Positions 24,050 to 32,352 of a stretch of 64,000 nt of DNA are shown here, one piece after another. Where the stretch lies: assembly GCF_024508275.1 (NCBI RefSeq), contig NZ_CP101989.1:372001-436000 (forward strand), in the 5' to 3' direction. The first letter of the stretch is position 1; each line of letters opens with the position of its first letter. The position numbers and the translations under genes are program-made. The DNA is from Cellulomonas wangsupingiae (GTDB taxonomy: Bacteria > Actinomycetota > Actinomycetes > Actinomycetales > Cellulomonadaceae). The notes below the pieces were generated by a model. It was not told the DNA's origin. It was given only the letters and a program-made list of their open reading frames with translations, and did no database searches.

Positions 24050-26154
24050 CGGCGCAGCCGGCGGCTGTGCACCGCCCGGACGGCCTCGCCGTGATGTTCC
24101 GGCCCGCGAGCATCGCGGTCGTCGGCGCGTCCGCCCACGAGGGCAAGGCGGGCCACGCGATGGTCCGGGCGCTGCGGCACTTCCCCGGCACGCTGCACCT
24201 CGTCAACCCGCGCGGGGGCGACGTGCTCGGCCGCACCGCCCTGCGGTCCCTGCGCGAGGCGTCCGACGTGGACCTCGCGGTGCTCGTGGTCCCGCCGGAC
24301 GCCGTGCCCGGTGCGCTCGCGGACGCCCGCGACGCCGGCGTGCGGGCCGCGGTCGTGTGCGCGGGCGGGTTCGCGGAGTCCGGGCCGCAGGGCGCCCGGA
24401 TCCAGGAGCGCGTCGTCGCGGTCGCGCAGGAGGCGGGCATCCGGCTCCTGGGGCCCAACACGTCGGGGTTCATGAACCCCGTCGACCGGACCACCGCCAA
24501 CTTCATGCCCGCCGTCGCCGACCTCGCACCCGGCTCGGTGGGCGTCGTCGCGCAGTCCGGCGGCGTGAACCTCGCCCTCGCGTTCCTGCTCGCGCGTGCC
24601 GGGGTCGGGCTGCGCCTCGGCGTGGGGCTCGGCAACGCCGTCGACGTGGACTTCCCCGAGGTGCTCGACCACCTGGCCCGCGACCCGGCGACCACGGCGG
24701 TCGGCCTGCACGTCGAGGGCGTCGCCGACGGCCCGGCGCTCGTCGCCGCGCTGCGGCGCACGACCGCCCGCAAGCCGGTCGTGGCGTTCAAGGTGGGCCG
24801 CTCCGACGTCTCCGAGTTCGCGCGGTCCCACACCGGCGCGCTGACCGGCTCCTACGCGGTTACCCGTGCGGCGCTGGAGCAGGCCGGTGCCGTGGTCGTC
24901 GACAGCCTGGAGGAGATGGTCGCCGCACTCGTCGCGCTGCGGGCCGTGCGGCTGCCGGCGTCCGAGCGTCTCGGCGTCGGGCTGCTCACCGGGCAGGCCG
25001 GGCCGGGACTCGTCGTCACGGACGCGCTCGGCGCGCGGGGCATCGCCCTGCCCGTCCTCACCGACGCGACGCAGCGCCGCATCGCCGAGCTCCTCCCGCC
25101 CCTGACGTTCCAGCGCAACCCCGTCGACACCGGGCGGCCGTCGCCGACGTTCGCCGACGTCGTCGGAGCCGTCGCCGGCGACCCGGGGGTCGACGTCGTC
25201 GGCGTGTACGCGCTCGACGAGCCGGGTGCGCTCGATCCCGTCGCCGCGCTGCGGCCGGTGGGCGGCCGTGTGCTGTTCGCCAGCGGCGGCCCGCCCGACG
25301 CGCTCGCCGCCCGGCGCGCCGCGCTCGACGCGGCCGGCATCCCCCTGCTGTCCGGGCCCGGCGACCTCGCGACGGGTCTGGCGGCCGTGGTCACCGACGC
25401 CCGGGTGCGCGCCGTCGCGGACGCGCCGCCCCTGGCGCCCACCCGGAGCGTCGGCCGCACCCTGGACGAGCACGAGGCCAAGGCGCTGCTCGAGGCGTAC
25501 GGCGTGCGGACCCCCGTGCGGTACGTCGCGTCCGGCCGGGCGCAGGCCCGCGCCGCGCTCGCGGACCTCGTGAGCGACGGCGGGCGGGCCGTCGTCAAGG
25601 TCCTCGACGCGGACGTGCTGCACAAGTCCGACGTCGGCGGCGTGCACGTCGGCGTCCGTGACGTCGCCGGGCTCGAGCGGGCTCTCGACGCGATCGACGC
25701 GATCCCCGGTGCCGTGGAGGGGACGGCACGCCGGTACCTGCTCGAGGAGCAGGCCGCGCCGGGGTTCGAGGTCATCGTCGGGGCCGTGCGGGACGTCGCG
25801 TTCGGCCCGGTCGTCCTGCTCGGGCTCGGCGGGGTGACCGCCGAGCTCGCCGCCGAGCCCGTCCTGCGGCTCGCCCCGCTGTCGGTGGCCCGGTCCGAGG
25901 AGATGGTCCGCGCGCTGCCGGCGGCGGTCCTCGGCGGCTTCCGCGGCCTGCCGCCCGTCGACGTCGCGGCGCTGGCCGGGGTCCTGCGGGCCGTCGGCCA
26001 GGTCGTCGGCGAGCACGGTGACATCACCGAGCTCGACCTCAACCCGGTCCGCCTCACGGCCGACGGGCCGGTCGTCCTCGACGCCGTCGTCGTCGCCCCG
26101 GCCGCCGCACCCGCGGCGGTCGTGCCCCTGGGAGGAGACACATGTCCGGCGTGA
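24046..26154 (+). CDS. ADP-forming acyl-CoA synthetase (acetate-CoA ligase family)
   Basis: This 702-residue single-chain enzyme has all parts of the NDP-forming family: a CoA-binding Rossmann domain (RPASIAVVGASAHEGKAGHA, about 16-35), a succinyl-CoA-synthetase-like region with the phospho-His motif SHTGALTGSY, and a C-terminal ATP-grasp domain (LDEHEAKALLEAYGVRTPVR, VVKVLDADVLHKSDVGGV, and ITELDLNPVRL). It couples CoA-thioester formation or cleavage to ATP/ADP plus phosphate. A second activation enzyme in the same catabolic block suggests a different acid, or thioester energy recovery (inference). The GTG start is coupled to the preceding gene. Confidence 0.9.
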   Translation: MTAQPAAVHRPDGLAVMFRPASIAVVGASAHEGKAGHAMVRALRHFPGTLHLVNPRGGDVLGRTALRSLREASDVDLAVLVVPPDAVPGALADARDAGVRAAVVCAGGFAESGPQGARIQERVVAVAQEAGIRLLGPNTSGFMNPVDRTTANFMPAVADLAPGSVGVVAQSGGVNLALAFLLARAGVGLRLGVGLGNAVDVDFPEVLDHLARDPATTAVGLHVEGVADGPALVAALRRTTARKPVVAFKVGRSDVSEFARSHTGALTGSYAVTRAALEQAGAVVVDSLEEMVAALVALRAVRLPASERLGVGLLTGQAGPGLVVTDALGARGIALPVLTDATQRRIAELLPPLTFQRNPVDTGRPSPTFADVVGAVAGDPGVDVVGVYALDEPGALDPVAALRPVGGRVLFASGGPPDALAARRAALDAAGIPLLSGPGDLATGLAAVVTDARVRAVADAPPLAPTRSVGRTLDEHEAKALLEAYGVRTPVRYVASGRAQARAALADLVSDGGRAVVKVLDADVLHKSDVGGVHVGVRDVAGLERALDAIDAIPGAVEGTARRYLLEEQAAPGFEVIVGAVRDVAFGPVVLLGLGGVTAELAAEPVLRLAPLSVARSEEMVRALPAAVLGGFRGLPPVDVAALAGVLRAVGQVVGEHGDITELDLNPVRLTADGPVVLDAVVVAPAAAPAAVVPLGGDTCPA

Positions 26155-27371
26155 GCGCACCCGGTCCGCGCACCGAGGTCGTCGTCGTGGGCGCGGGCCC
26201 GGTCGGGCTCACCGCGGCCCTGGCCCTGCGCGCCTACGGCGTGCCCGTCACGGTGCTCGAGGCCGGGCCCGAGGGGCGGCAGCGACCGGGCAGCCGCGCG
26301 ATCTTCACCCACAGCCAGACCCTGCAGATCCTCGACCGGATCAGCCCGGGGCTCGGCGCCGAGCTCGCCGAGCACGGCGTCTACTGGAACACCCAGCGCA
26401 CCTTCCACGGCGGCAGGGAGGTCTACGCCAAGACCTACCCGGACCCGCCCGCCGGGGTGTACCCGCACTTCACGAGCCTGCCGCAGGTGCAGATCGAGGC
26501 GCACCTGCACGCGCGGGCCGTCGCGGCGGGCGTCACGTTCGCGTGGGAGCAGGAGGTCGCCGACGTCGCGGTCGACGACGACGGCGTCGTGCTCACCACC
26601 GCGCGCGGGCAGCGGTGGGAGGCGGCGTACGTCGTCGGGGCCGACGGGTCGCGCTCGGTCGTGCGCAGGGGAGTCGGCGCCCGCATGGAGGGCACGCGTG
26701 ACGAGGGCTGGTACGTCGTCGTCGACGTCGCCGAGAAGGACGAGCCGACGCTGCCGTGCGAGCGGCACTTCCACTACGCCCACCCGGCGGTCGACGGGCG
26801 CAACGTGCTCGTCGTGCCGTTCGCCGGCGGGTACCGCGTGGACCTGCAGCTCGTCGACGGCGACGACCCGGACGCGCTCGCGTCCCCCGACGGCGTGCGG
26901 ACGTGGCTCGACGCCGTCCTGCCCCCCGGCTACGGCGAGCGCACCACCTGGGTCTCGACGTACCAGTTCCTGCAGCTCGTGGCCCACGACTTCGCCGACC
27001 CGCACCGCCGCGTCCTGCTCGTGGGGGAGGCCGCGCACCTGTTCGCGCCGTTCGGCGCGCGGGGCCTGAACTCGGGCGTCCCCGACGCGGAGGCCGCCGC
27101 GATCGCGATCGCGGCCGCGTCCCGCGCGTCGGGCGCGGCGGCACGCACGCCCGTCGAGGCGTTCGCGCTCGCGCGGCGCTCCGCCGCGCTGTTCAACCGC
27201 GACGCCGCGGGGGAGGCGCTCACGCACCTGCGGCCGGACGCGGACACCGCGGCCCGGATCCGTGACGCCGCCGACCGCGCACCGGCCGACGACGACGCGT
27301 CGGCGTGGCTCGAGAAGGCCCCGTACGGCCCGCGCGGGGTGCACCGCGCCCAGACCGTCTACCGGTACTGA
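26142..27371 (+). CDS. FAD-dependent aromatic monooxygenase
   Basis: This 409-residue class A flavoprotein monooxygenase has the dinucleotide motif VVVVGAGPVGLTAALALRAY (about 12-31), the DG motif VVGADGSRSVVRR and the GD-type motif RVLLVGEAAHLFAPFGARGL followed by NSGVPDA. The last is closest to the MhpA-like 3-hydroxyphenylpropionate and related phenol hydroxylases. It should insert one oxygen atom into a phenolic ring with NAD(P)H. The start ATG has GGGAGGAG before it and lies 13 bases inside the previous gene. As last gene of the operon it is the strongest sign that the block degrades an aromatic acid. Confidence 0.88.
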   Translation: MSGVSAPGPRTEVVVVGAGPVGLTAALALRAYGVPVTVLEAGPEGRQRPGSRAIFTHSQTLQILDRISPGLGAELAEHGVYWNTQRTFHGGREVYAKTYPDPPAGVYPHFTSLPQVQIEAHLHARAVAAGVTFAWEQEVADVAVDDDGVVLTTARGQRWEAAYVVGADGSRSVVRRGVGARMEGTRDEGWYVVVDVAEKDEPTLPCERHFHYAHPAVDGRNVLVVPFAGGYRVDLQLVDGDDPDALASPDGVRTWLDAVLPPGYGERTTWVSTYQFLQLVAHDFADPHRRVLLVGEAAHLFAPFGARGLNSGVPDAEAAAIAIAAASRASGAAARTPVEAFALARRSAALFNRDAAGEALTHLRPDADTAARIRDAADRAPADDDASAWLEKAPYGPRGVHRAQTVYRY

Positions 27372-27441
27372 CGGACCTGTGGCCCGGCGGTGCCACGGAG
27401 GAACCTGCTCCCGGCGTGACGACGGCGGCGTCAGGCCGGGG

Positions 27442-28302
27442 TCACCGGTCCTCGCTCACTCCGAGACCCGCGAGCGCGTCCGCGATCATCCGGTGCCCCT
27501 GCTGCTCGAAGGCCTCGTCGCCGACCAGGTACGCCCAGGCGGCGGTCCCGACGGCCTCGCGCAGCAGGTCCCGCTGCCACGACCGCGGATCGCGGGGGTC
27601 CGCGCCGTACCCGTCGAGGAAGGCGTCCTCCAGGTCGGGCCGCCCTCGCAGCTGCTGGGCGTGCAGCCGGCAGACGTCGGTCGCGGCCGGGCGCCAGTCC
27701 GCCCGGCCGAAGTCGACGGCCGCGACGCGCCCGTGCTCGTCGACGATCCAGTTGCGCGGCTGCCAGTCGCCGTGCGTGGGCACGAGCGGCCGGGGCGGCA
27801 CGGGGTGCGCGAGCTCGGCCCGCACCCGGTCGACGACCTCGGGGGCGATGCGGTGCCGGCCGTCCAGCCACGCCAGCGTCCGCGCGTCGGCACGCTGCTC
27901 GTGGTCGCCGGCGTCCCGGGTGCCGACGGCGTGCAGCAGGGCGAGGATCCGCCCGGCCTGCCGGTAGACGTCCGGCTCGTGCTCGGCGGGCGTCCCCTCG
28001 ACGAGGACACCGGGCAGGAACGTCGTCGCGAGCAGCTTGCGCCCGGCGTCGGCGTGCAGCATCCGGGGGGTGAGTCCACGTGCCGCCAGCGGCCCGACGA
28101 CCTCGCGGTGCGCCCGGATCTCGCGGTCCATGTGGTGGTCGTCGGGGAGCCCGGCCTTCACGACGACGTCGCGCCCCCCGTGGTGCAGCTGGAGCACGGA
28201 CCGCCCGAGCGCCCAGCTGTGGTCCGCGACGAGGACGGCGCCCGGGAACCACTCGTCGACCGCCGCCTGCTGCTCGGGCCGCAGGCCGGGGTGCGTCGTC
28301 AT
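27442..28302 (-). CDS. Phosphotransferase family protein (APH/choline kinase fold)
   Basis: This 286-residue protein has the APH kinase fold: nucleotide-contacting VVVKAGL (Lys in the N-lobe), the catalytic loop VPTHGDWQPRNWIVDE (H-G-D-x-x-x-x-N) and the metal-binding VAAVDFGRADWRP (D-F-G). The family phosphorylates aminoglycosides or small hydroxylated metabolites such as sugars, choline or homoserine; the substrate cannot be told here. Twelve bases separate it from the Nif3-like gene upstream, so the two may be co-transcribed. Confidence 0.85.
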   Translation of the reverse strand: MTTHPGLRPEQQAAVDEWFPGAVLVADHSWALGRSVLQLHHGGRDVVVKAGLPDDHHMDREIRAHREVVGPLAARGLTPRMLHADAGRKLLATTFLPGVLVEGTPAEHEPDVYRQAGRILALLHAVGTRDAGDHEQRADARTLAWLDGRHRIAPEVVDRVRAELAHPVPPRPLVPTHGDWQPRNWIVDEHGRVAAVDFGRADWRPAATDVCRLHAQQLRGRPDLEDAFLDGYGADPRDPRSWQRDLLREAVGTAAWAYLVGDEAFEQQGHRMIADALAGLGVSEDR

Positions 28303-28314
28303 GGCCGGTCCCTG

Positions 28315-29121
28315 CTAGACCGTGACGGTCCGGTAGTGGTCGACGGCGGGGACGAACGCGACCGGGACCTCGGGCACGAGGTCCGTCAGCCAGCGGGCGT
28401 ACTCGGCCATGCCCTCCTGCTCCGACGGCGCGTGGCCGACGACGACGGCGCCCGCGCACACTCCCGCGGTGACCGCGTCGGCGGCGTACTCGCCGGTCTC
28501 CCACTCGTGGCCCTCGCCGATGACGATCACGTCGATGTCCGGCCGGGCGAGCAGGCGCCGGTTCCACTCGAACCCCTGGAACCCCGGCTGCAGGCCGACG
28601 GCCGACACCGGGGCGTCGGGGTCGCCCACGTAGCGCAGGGCACGTGCGCCGAGGGAGCGGGAGACGTGGGCGGCCAGCTCGCCCAGCGTCGTCGGCACCA
28701 GGTCGTAGACCCCCGGGTCGCCTGCCCGCTCGGCGTCGAGCCAGCCGAGGGCGCGGGCCGTGCCCGTCAGGATGCCGTCGGGCTGGCGGTCGTGCCAGGA
28801 GTCGTGCTGGTGCAGGACCACGAGCCCGTGCTCGGCGACGAACGCCGCCTTCGCCGCGTACACCGGGTCGTTCTCCGCGGCGAAGACCTCGTCGGACGCT
28901 CCCTGGTGGTCGAAGTAGAGCGGCTCGTGGGTGATGACGAGGTTCAGCCCTTGCTCCGCCGCGCGCTGCAGCACGTCGAGGGTCGCCATGACCGTCACGG
29001 CGACGCCCGTGATCGGTGCGTCCGGGTCCCCGGCGAGGAAGCCGTCGACCGTCGTCGCTCGCGGCGCCACCCCCACGTGCGCGCCGATCCGCTCTGCCAC
29101 CTGCTGTCCGGTCAGTGTCAC
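28315..29121 (-). CDS. Nif3-like dinuclear metal centre protein
   Basis: This 268-residue protein has the Nif3/YbgI signature: TVDGFLAGDPDAPITGVAVT at the N-terminus, LNLVITHEPLYFDHQGAS with the conserved metal-binding His, and the C-terminal GEGHEWETGEYAADAVTAG with the H-x-x-x-E ligands. Nif3-family proteins form hexameric toroids with a two-metal site; the biochemical role is still unclear, with hydrolase activity suggested. There is no inserted CutA/PII-like domain, so this is the short form. The phosphotransferase gene follows on the same strand. Confidence 0.82.
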   Translation of the reverse strand: MTLTGQQVAERIGAHVGVAPRATTVDGFLAGDPDAPITGVAVTVMATLDVLQRAAEQGLNLVITHEPLYFDHQGASDEVFAAENDPVYAAKAAFVAEHGLVVLHQHDSWHDRQPDGILTGTARALGWLDAERAGDPGVYDLVPTTLGELAAHVSRSLGARALRYVGDPDAPVSAVGLQPGFQGFEWNRRLLARPDIDVIVIGEGHEWETGEYAADAVTAGVCAGAVVVGHAPSEQEGMAEYARWLTDLVPEVPVAFVPAVDHYRTVTV

Positions 29122-29336
29122 GGCGTCACCCTAGCGACCGGGAACCACGCCGGGGGCGGACCTCACGGCGAACGGCGAGCGTGCCACCACCTGCGCGGGC
29201 GCCTCACGTCCCCACGTGCCGAGCGAGCCGGCCCGACGCGGTCACCAGTCCCTGGACGCGCAGGCCGTGGGGCCGTAGCGTCGGGGCCGCGACCCCCAGC
29301 ACGCGTCCCGCACCTTGCACAGACGGGTTCCCGCAC

Positions 29337-30020
29337 ATGGAGATGCTGACCGGTGACGAGATCACCCAGGCCGCGCTGACCGACTGGCGCAAGCTGGCCC
29401 AGGGGCTGCACGCCCGTTACCTGGTCGACGACTTCGGCACGGCTGCACGCTTCGTCGCCGCGGTCGGTGAGCCCAGCGACGCGCTGGGGCACCACCCGAC
29501 CGTCTCGATCGGCAAGGGCTATGTCGACCTCAAGCTCGTCAGCCTCGACGCGATCTACCGGGACGGGGACACCGAGCACGTCGTGGAGTGGGTGACGCAG
29601 AAGGACGTCGACCTGGCCCGCCGGATCACGCAGGTCGCCGCCGACCACGGGCTCGCCGCCGACCCGGCCTCGGTCAGCGTCGTCGAGCTCGGCCTCGACA
29701 CGGCGCGCTCGGCGACCATCGCCCCGGTGTGGGCCGCCCTGCTGATGGGGGACGCCGAGTCCCAGGGCCGCGGGTCGCCCAGCGACGAGATCCGGGACGC
29801 GACGGGCCGGGTGCCGAACATGTGGTTCGGGGACGCCGACGAGCAGGACGGCCCGCGGCAGCGGTTCCACGTCGAGGTGTACGTGCCGCCCGAGGTGGTC
29901 GAGCAGCGGGTCGCCGCCGCCGTCGCCGCCGGCGGGACGGTCGTGGACGACAGCGACGCGCCGTCGCTCACCGTCATCGCCGACCAGGACGGCAACACGG
30001 GCGTGGTCTGCGTCGCCTAG
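29337..30020 (+). CDS. Pterin-4a-carbinolamine dehydratase fused to a VOC/glyoxalase-like domain
   Basis: The first about 95 of 227 residues match PCD/DCoH proteins (LTGDEITQAALTDWRKL, a HARYLVDDFGTAARFVAAVG strand-helix, LGHHPTVSIGKGYVDLKL with the catalytic-type His pair, and EWVTQKDVDLARRI). The rest is a VOC-like domain (IAPVWAALLMGDAE, VPNMWFGDADEQDGPRQRFH, VIADQDGNTGVVCVA). PCD recycles hydroxytetrahydrobiopterin; the fused domain is of unknown use. The ATG at 29337 or the one at 29343 may be the start. I see nothing recognisable in the 215 bases upstream. Confidence 0.8.
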   Translation: MEMLTGDEITQAALTDWRKLAQGLHARYLVDDFGTAARFVAAVGEPSDALGHHPTVSIGKGYVDLKLVSLDAIYRDGDTEHVVEWVTQKDVDLARRITQVAADHGLAADPASVSVVELGLDTARSATIAPVWAALLMGDAESQGRGSPSDEIRDATGRVPNMWFGDADEQDGPRQRFHVEVYVPPEVVEQRVAAAVAAGGTVVDDSDAPSLTVIADQDGNTGVVCVA

Positions 30021-30529
30021 GACGCGTCCGACCGAGGGACGGCGCCGCAGCGGCGCAGGATCTCGTCGACCACCTGGCCGAGCGGTGCGGTGGCGTCGAT
30101 CACGACACCTGCCGGGACGGTCTCCCTGGTGCGGTGCCACCGCGTGAGGAGGGCACGGTCGGTCGGCCTCCCGTCACGCCAGTGCTCGTCCGGCCGCGCG
30201 TCGAGGCGCCGGTGCAGGGTGGCCAGGTCGACCTCGAGGACGAGCACCGTGTCGAACGCGTCGACGAAGGCGGGGAAGTTCCGCGAGCCGCCGCAGAAGA
30301 AGGTGACCTCCTCGCCCTGGTCGGCCATCAGGGCGCGGACCTTCGCGACGTCCCAGATGTGGTCGTCCCGGCCGCTGACCGCCAGCGGCGCGCCGGTCTG
30401 CGGGTCGCCGGGGTAGGCCAGCTCCCGGTCGCCGTCGACCGCCTGGAAGCCGCGTCGCCGCAGCTCACGGCACACGGACGACTTCCCGGTGCCGGAGAGG
30501 CCCTCGACGAGGTGGTTGGCCCTGCCCAC
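30017..30529 (-). CDS. P-loop kinase-like protein
   Basis: This 170-residue protein begins with a GTG at 30529 and carries Walker A almost at once, HLVEGLSGTGKSSVCRELRR (about 6-25). It has an acidic segment (VDGDRELAYPGDP) and VLVLEVDLATLHRRLDARP, as in adenylate- or shikimate-kinase-like nucleotide monophosphate kinases. A small-molecule kinase or nucleotide-dependent regulator is likely; the substrate is unknown. The stop overlaps that of the convergent PCD-VOC gene by four bases. Confidence 0.65.
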   Translation of the reverse strand: MGRANHLVEGLSGTGKSSVCRELRRRGFQAVDGDRELAYPGDPQTGAPLAVSGRDDHIWDVAKVRALMADQGEEVTFFCGGSRNFPAFVDAFDTVLVLEVDLATLHRRLDARPDEHWRDGRPTDRALLTRWHRTRETVPAGVVIDATAPLGQVVDEILRRCGAVPRSDAS

Positions 30530-30694
30530 CCGACCGACGTTAGCCGGACGCCCGGTTCGCGTCACCGCGCCTGGCCCCGCCTCGATCGCGTTCCTCGGGG
30601 TGCTGCGACCGCCGGGTGATCCGGCGGGAGTGGACGCCGACCGGTATCCACCACGCGGCTGCGCGGTCCTCCCAGCAAGCCCCGGGAGGCCCGC

Positions 30695-31702
30695 ATGCCC
30701 GACGACGACCGCCTCGTCCTCGACCGCCCCGACGACGTCGCCCATGCGGCGCGGCTCCTCGCGGACGGCATCCCCGTCGCGCACGGGTTCGGGAACATCT
30801 ACGCCCTGACCGGCCGCGGCGACGCGGTCGAGCGGATCAACGCCCTCAAGGGCCGGCCGCGGGACCAGACGGGCAGCCTGACCGCGTCGGCCGGGCGGGT
30901 GCTGAGCGCGTTCGACCTGTCGGCGCTGCCGGCGGGCGTGTCGCCGCGCCTGCTGGCGGACGTCCTCGAGGCCTTCTGCGCCCTGGGCCCGTTCGGGTTC
31001 CGTGGCCCCGCGGCCGCGCACGTGCCGCCGGGTCTGACCGCGTCGGACGGTTCGGTGACGACCACCCAGGTGATCGTCCCCGGCGACGCGTGCCCGTCGC
31101 AGCGGTTCCTGGCGGCGGCGTCGGACGCCGTCGGTCTGCTCGCGATCTCCTCGGCGAACCGCTCCCGGCACGTGACGGGCGAGGTCGATGCGCCCGTGCA
31201 CTGGCGTGCCGAGGCGCTGCGCGCCGAGCTGGCCTGCGGCGACCTCGTGCTGCTGGAGCACGGGGACGAGGCGGTGGCCCGTGCCCGGTTCCCTCGTCAC
31301 ACGCCCGTCTCGACGACGATCCTGGCGTTCCACCGGGCGGAGCGTGTCCGCGGTCGCGTCCACCTGAGGCTCGAGCGGCACGGATCCCTCGCCGCCGACG
31401 AGGTCACGCAGGTGCTGGCGGCGCTGGGCCTGGGCGTCACGACCGGCCCGCGCGCTGCCGTCCGGCTCGCTCCGCGCTCGTACGACGACGGCCCGCGTCC
31501 GACGAGGGATCGACGCGCCGCCCCCGGTCAGGCGGGCAGCGGCGTCCGGACGTCCACGGGCGGGCCGAAGTCGGTCCGGACGCCGCGCGAGAACAGCACC
31601 GAGTCCGGCCGCCGGAGCGCGACCCCCGGGATCCCGCACGCGGCGACGAGACGGTCGTCGAGCGTGACCAGCTCGGCGGCCTGCAGCGGCCAGGTCTCGT
31701 GA
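30695..31702 (+). CDS. Sua5/YciO/YrdC-like protein, C-terminus uncertain
   Basis: From the ATG at 30695 (GGGAGG before it) the frame gives an YrdC-like domain: ADGIPVAHGFGNIYALTGRG, then INALKGRPRDQTGSL with the K-x-R motif that binds ATP and threonylcarbamate, and later LLAISSANRSRHVTGEV, the S-x-A-N-x-S-G-like motif. Sua5/YrdC proteins make threonylcarbamoyl-AMP for tRNA t6A; the unusual HGFGNIY in place of P-T-D-T-V-Y-G suggests a divergent paralogue with another role. The domain ends near residue 260. The last about 60 codons run 175 bases antisense into the DUF2071 gene and look non-coding, so the true stop may have been lost. Confidence 0.65.
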   Translation: MPDDDRLVLDRPDDVAHAARLLADGIPVAHGFGNIYALTGRGDAVERINALKGRPRDQTGSLTASAGRVLSAFDLSALPAGVSPRLLADVLEAFCALGPFGFRGPAAAHVPPGLTASDGSVTTTQVIVPGDACPSQRFLAAASDAVGLLAISSANRSRHVTGEVDAPVHWRAEALRAELACGDLVLLEHGDEAVARARFPRHTPVSTTILAFHRAERVRGRVHLRLERHGSLAADEVTQVLAALGLGVTTGPRAAVRLAPRSYDDGPRPTRDRRAAPGQAGSGVRTSTGGPKSVRTPRENSTESGRRSATPGIPHAATRRSSSVTSSAACSGQVS

Positions 31703-32280
31703 CGGTTGGGCACGTACAGCGTGCGGCCGAAGGCCCGCGTGTGCAGGCCCCAGCGCGCGGTGAGGAACTCGGCCTCGGCGTCACCGGGCGCGAGCGGCTC
31801 GCCCGGCCGTACGACGACGTGCGTCGTGGCGTCCCGCGGCGCGGGCCAGCGGCGTCGCGACGTGTACGTCAGGACGCCGTCGGACTCGCTCACGCGCATC
31901 CGCGCCCACGTGTACGGCAGCGAGAACACGGCCCGGGTGCCGAGGACGAACGCCAGCCGGGACGCCTCGAGCGTGAGGAACACGACGCCGCGGCGCCCCT
32001 GCTCGTCCACCGAGTACAGGCGGACGTTCGTCTCGGGGAACGTGCCGAGCCACGGGATGCCGGGGCCGACGCCGGCACCCACGCCGACCATGCGGAACGG
32101 CACGAGCCCGACCCAGCTCGACCCGTCGTGCACGTCGGGTCGCGTGCCGGCCGGCAGGAGGGGCGCGACCACGTCGGGCGCGACGCGCCAGTGGACGAAG
32201 GTGAGGTCGCGCCACGACTGCCGCGTGATCGCCCGGCCGGCCAGCGCGGGGGCAGTCACGGTCACGGGCTGCGGGTGCAT
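31528..32280 (-). CDS. DUF2071 family protein (YqjF-like)
   Basis: This 250-residue protein matches DUF2071/YqjF: QSWRDLTFVHWRVAPDVVAP at the N-terminus, LLPAGTRPDVHDGSSWVGLV, PFRMVGVGAGVGPGIPWLG, FPETNVRLYSVDEQGRRGVV and FLTLEASRLAFVLGTR. The family is an acetoacetate-decarboxylase-like fold of unknown function, common in actinobacteria. The start is the ATG at 32280. Its 3' end overlaps the plus-strand YrdC-like frame by 175 bases; codon bias favours this strand as the real one in the overlap. Confidence 0.82.
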   Translation of the reverse strand: MHPQPVTVTAPALAGRAITRQSWRDLTFVHWRVAPDVVAPLLPAGTRPDVHDGSSWVGLVPFRMVGVGAGVGPGIPWLGTFPETNVRLYSVDEQGRRGVVFLTLEASRLAFVLGTRAVFSLPYTWARMRVSESDGVLTYTSRRRWPAPRDATTHVVVRPGEPLAPGDAEAEFLTARWGLHTRAFGRTLYVPNRHETWPLQAAELVTLDDRLVAACGIPGVALRRPDSVLFSRGVRTDFGPPVDVRTPLPA

Positions 32281-32352
32281 GGCGCCACTATGCACCCGGG
32301 TGCCGGCCGGACGGCAAGGGGGGCGCTGCGGGATCGGCACGCCGCTGCCGTG

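Noticed and set aside
29122..29336. Minus-strand short frame ending VQGLVTASGRLARHVGT as a small gene
   Set aside because: No start signal, no domain and no partner; it resembles chance open frames in GC-rich intergenic DNA.
30530..30694. Plus-strand frame with FLGVLRPPGDPAGVDADRYP as a gene fragment
   Set aside because: Too short, with no recognisable family; it sits in the upstream region of the YrdC-like gene.
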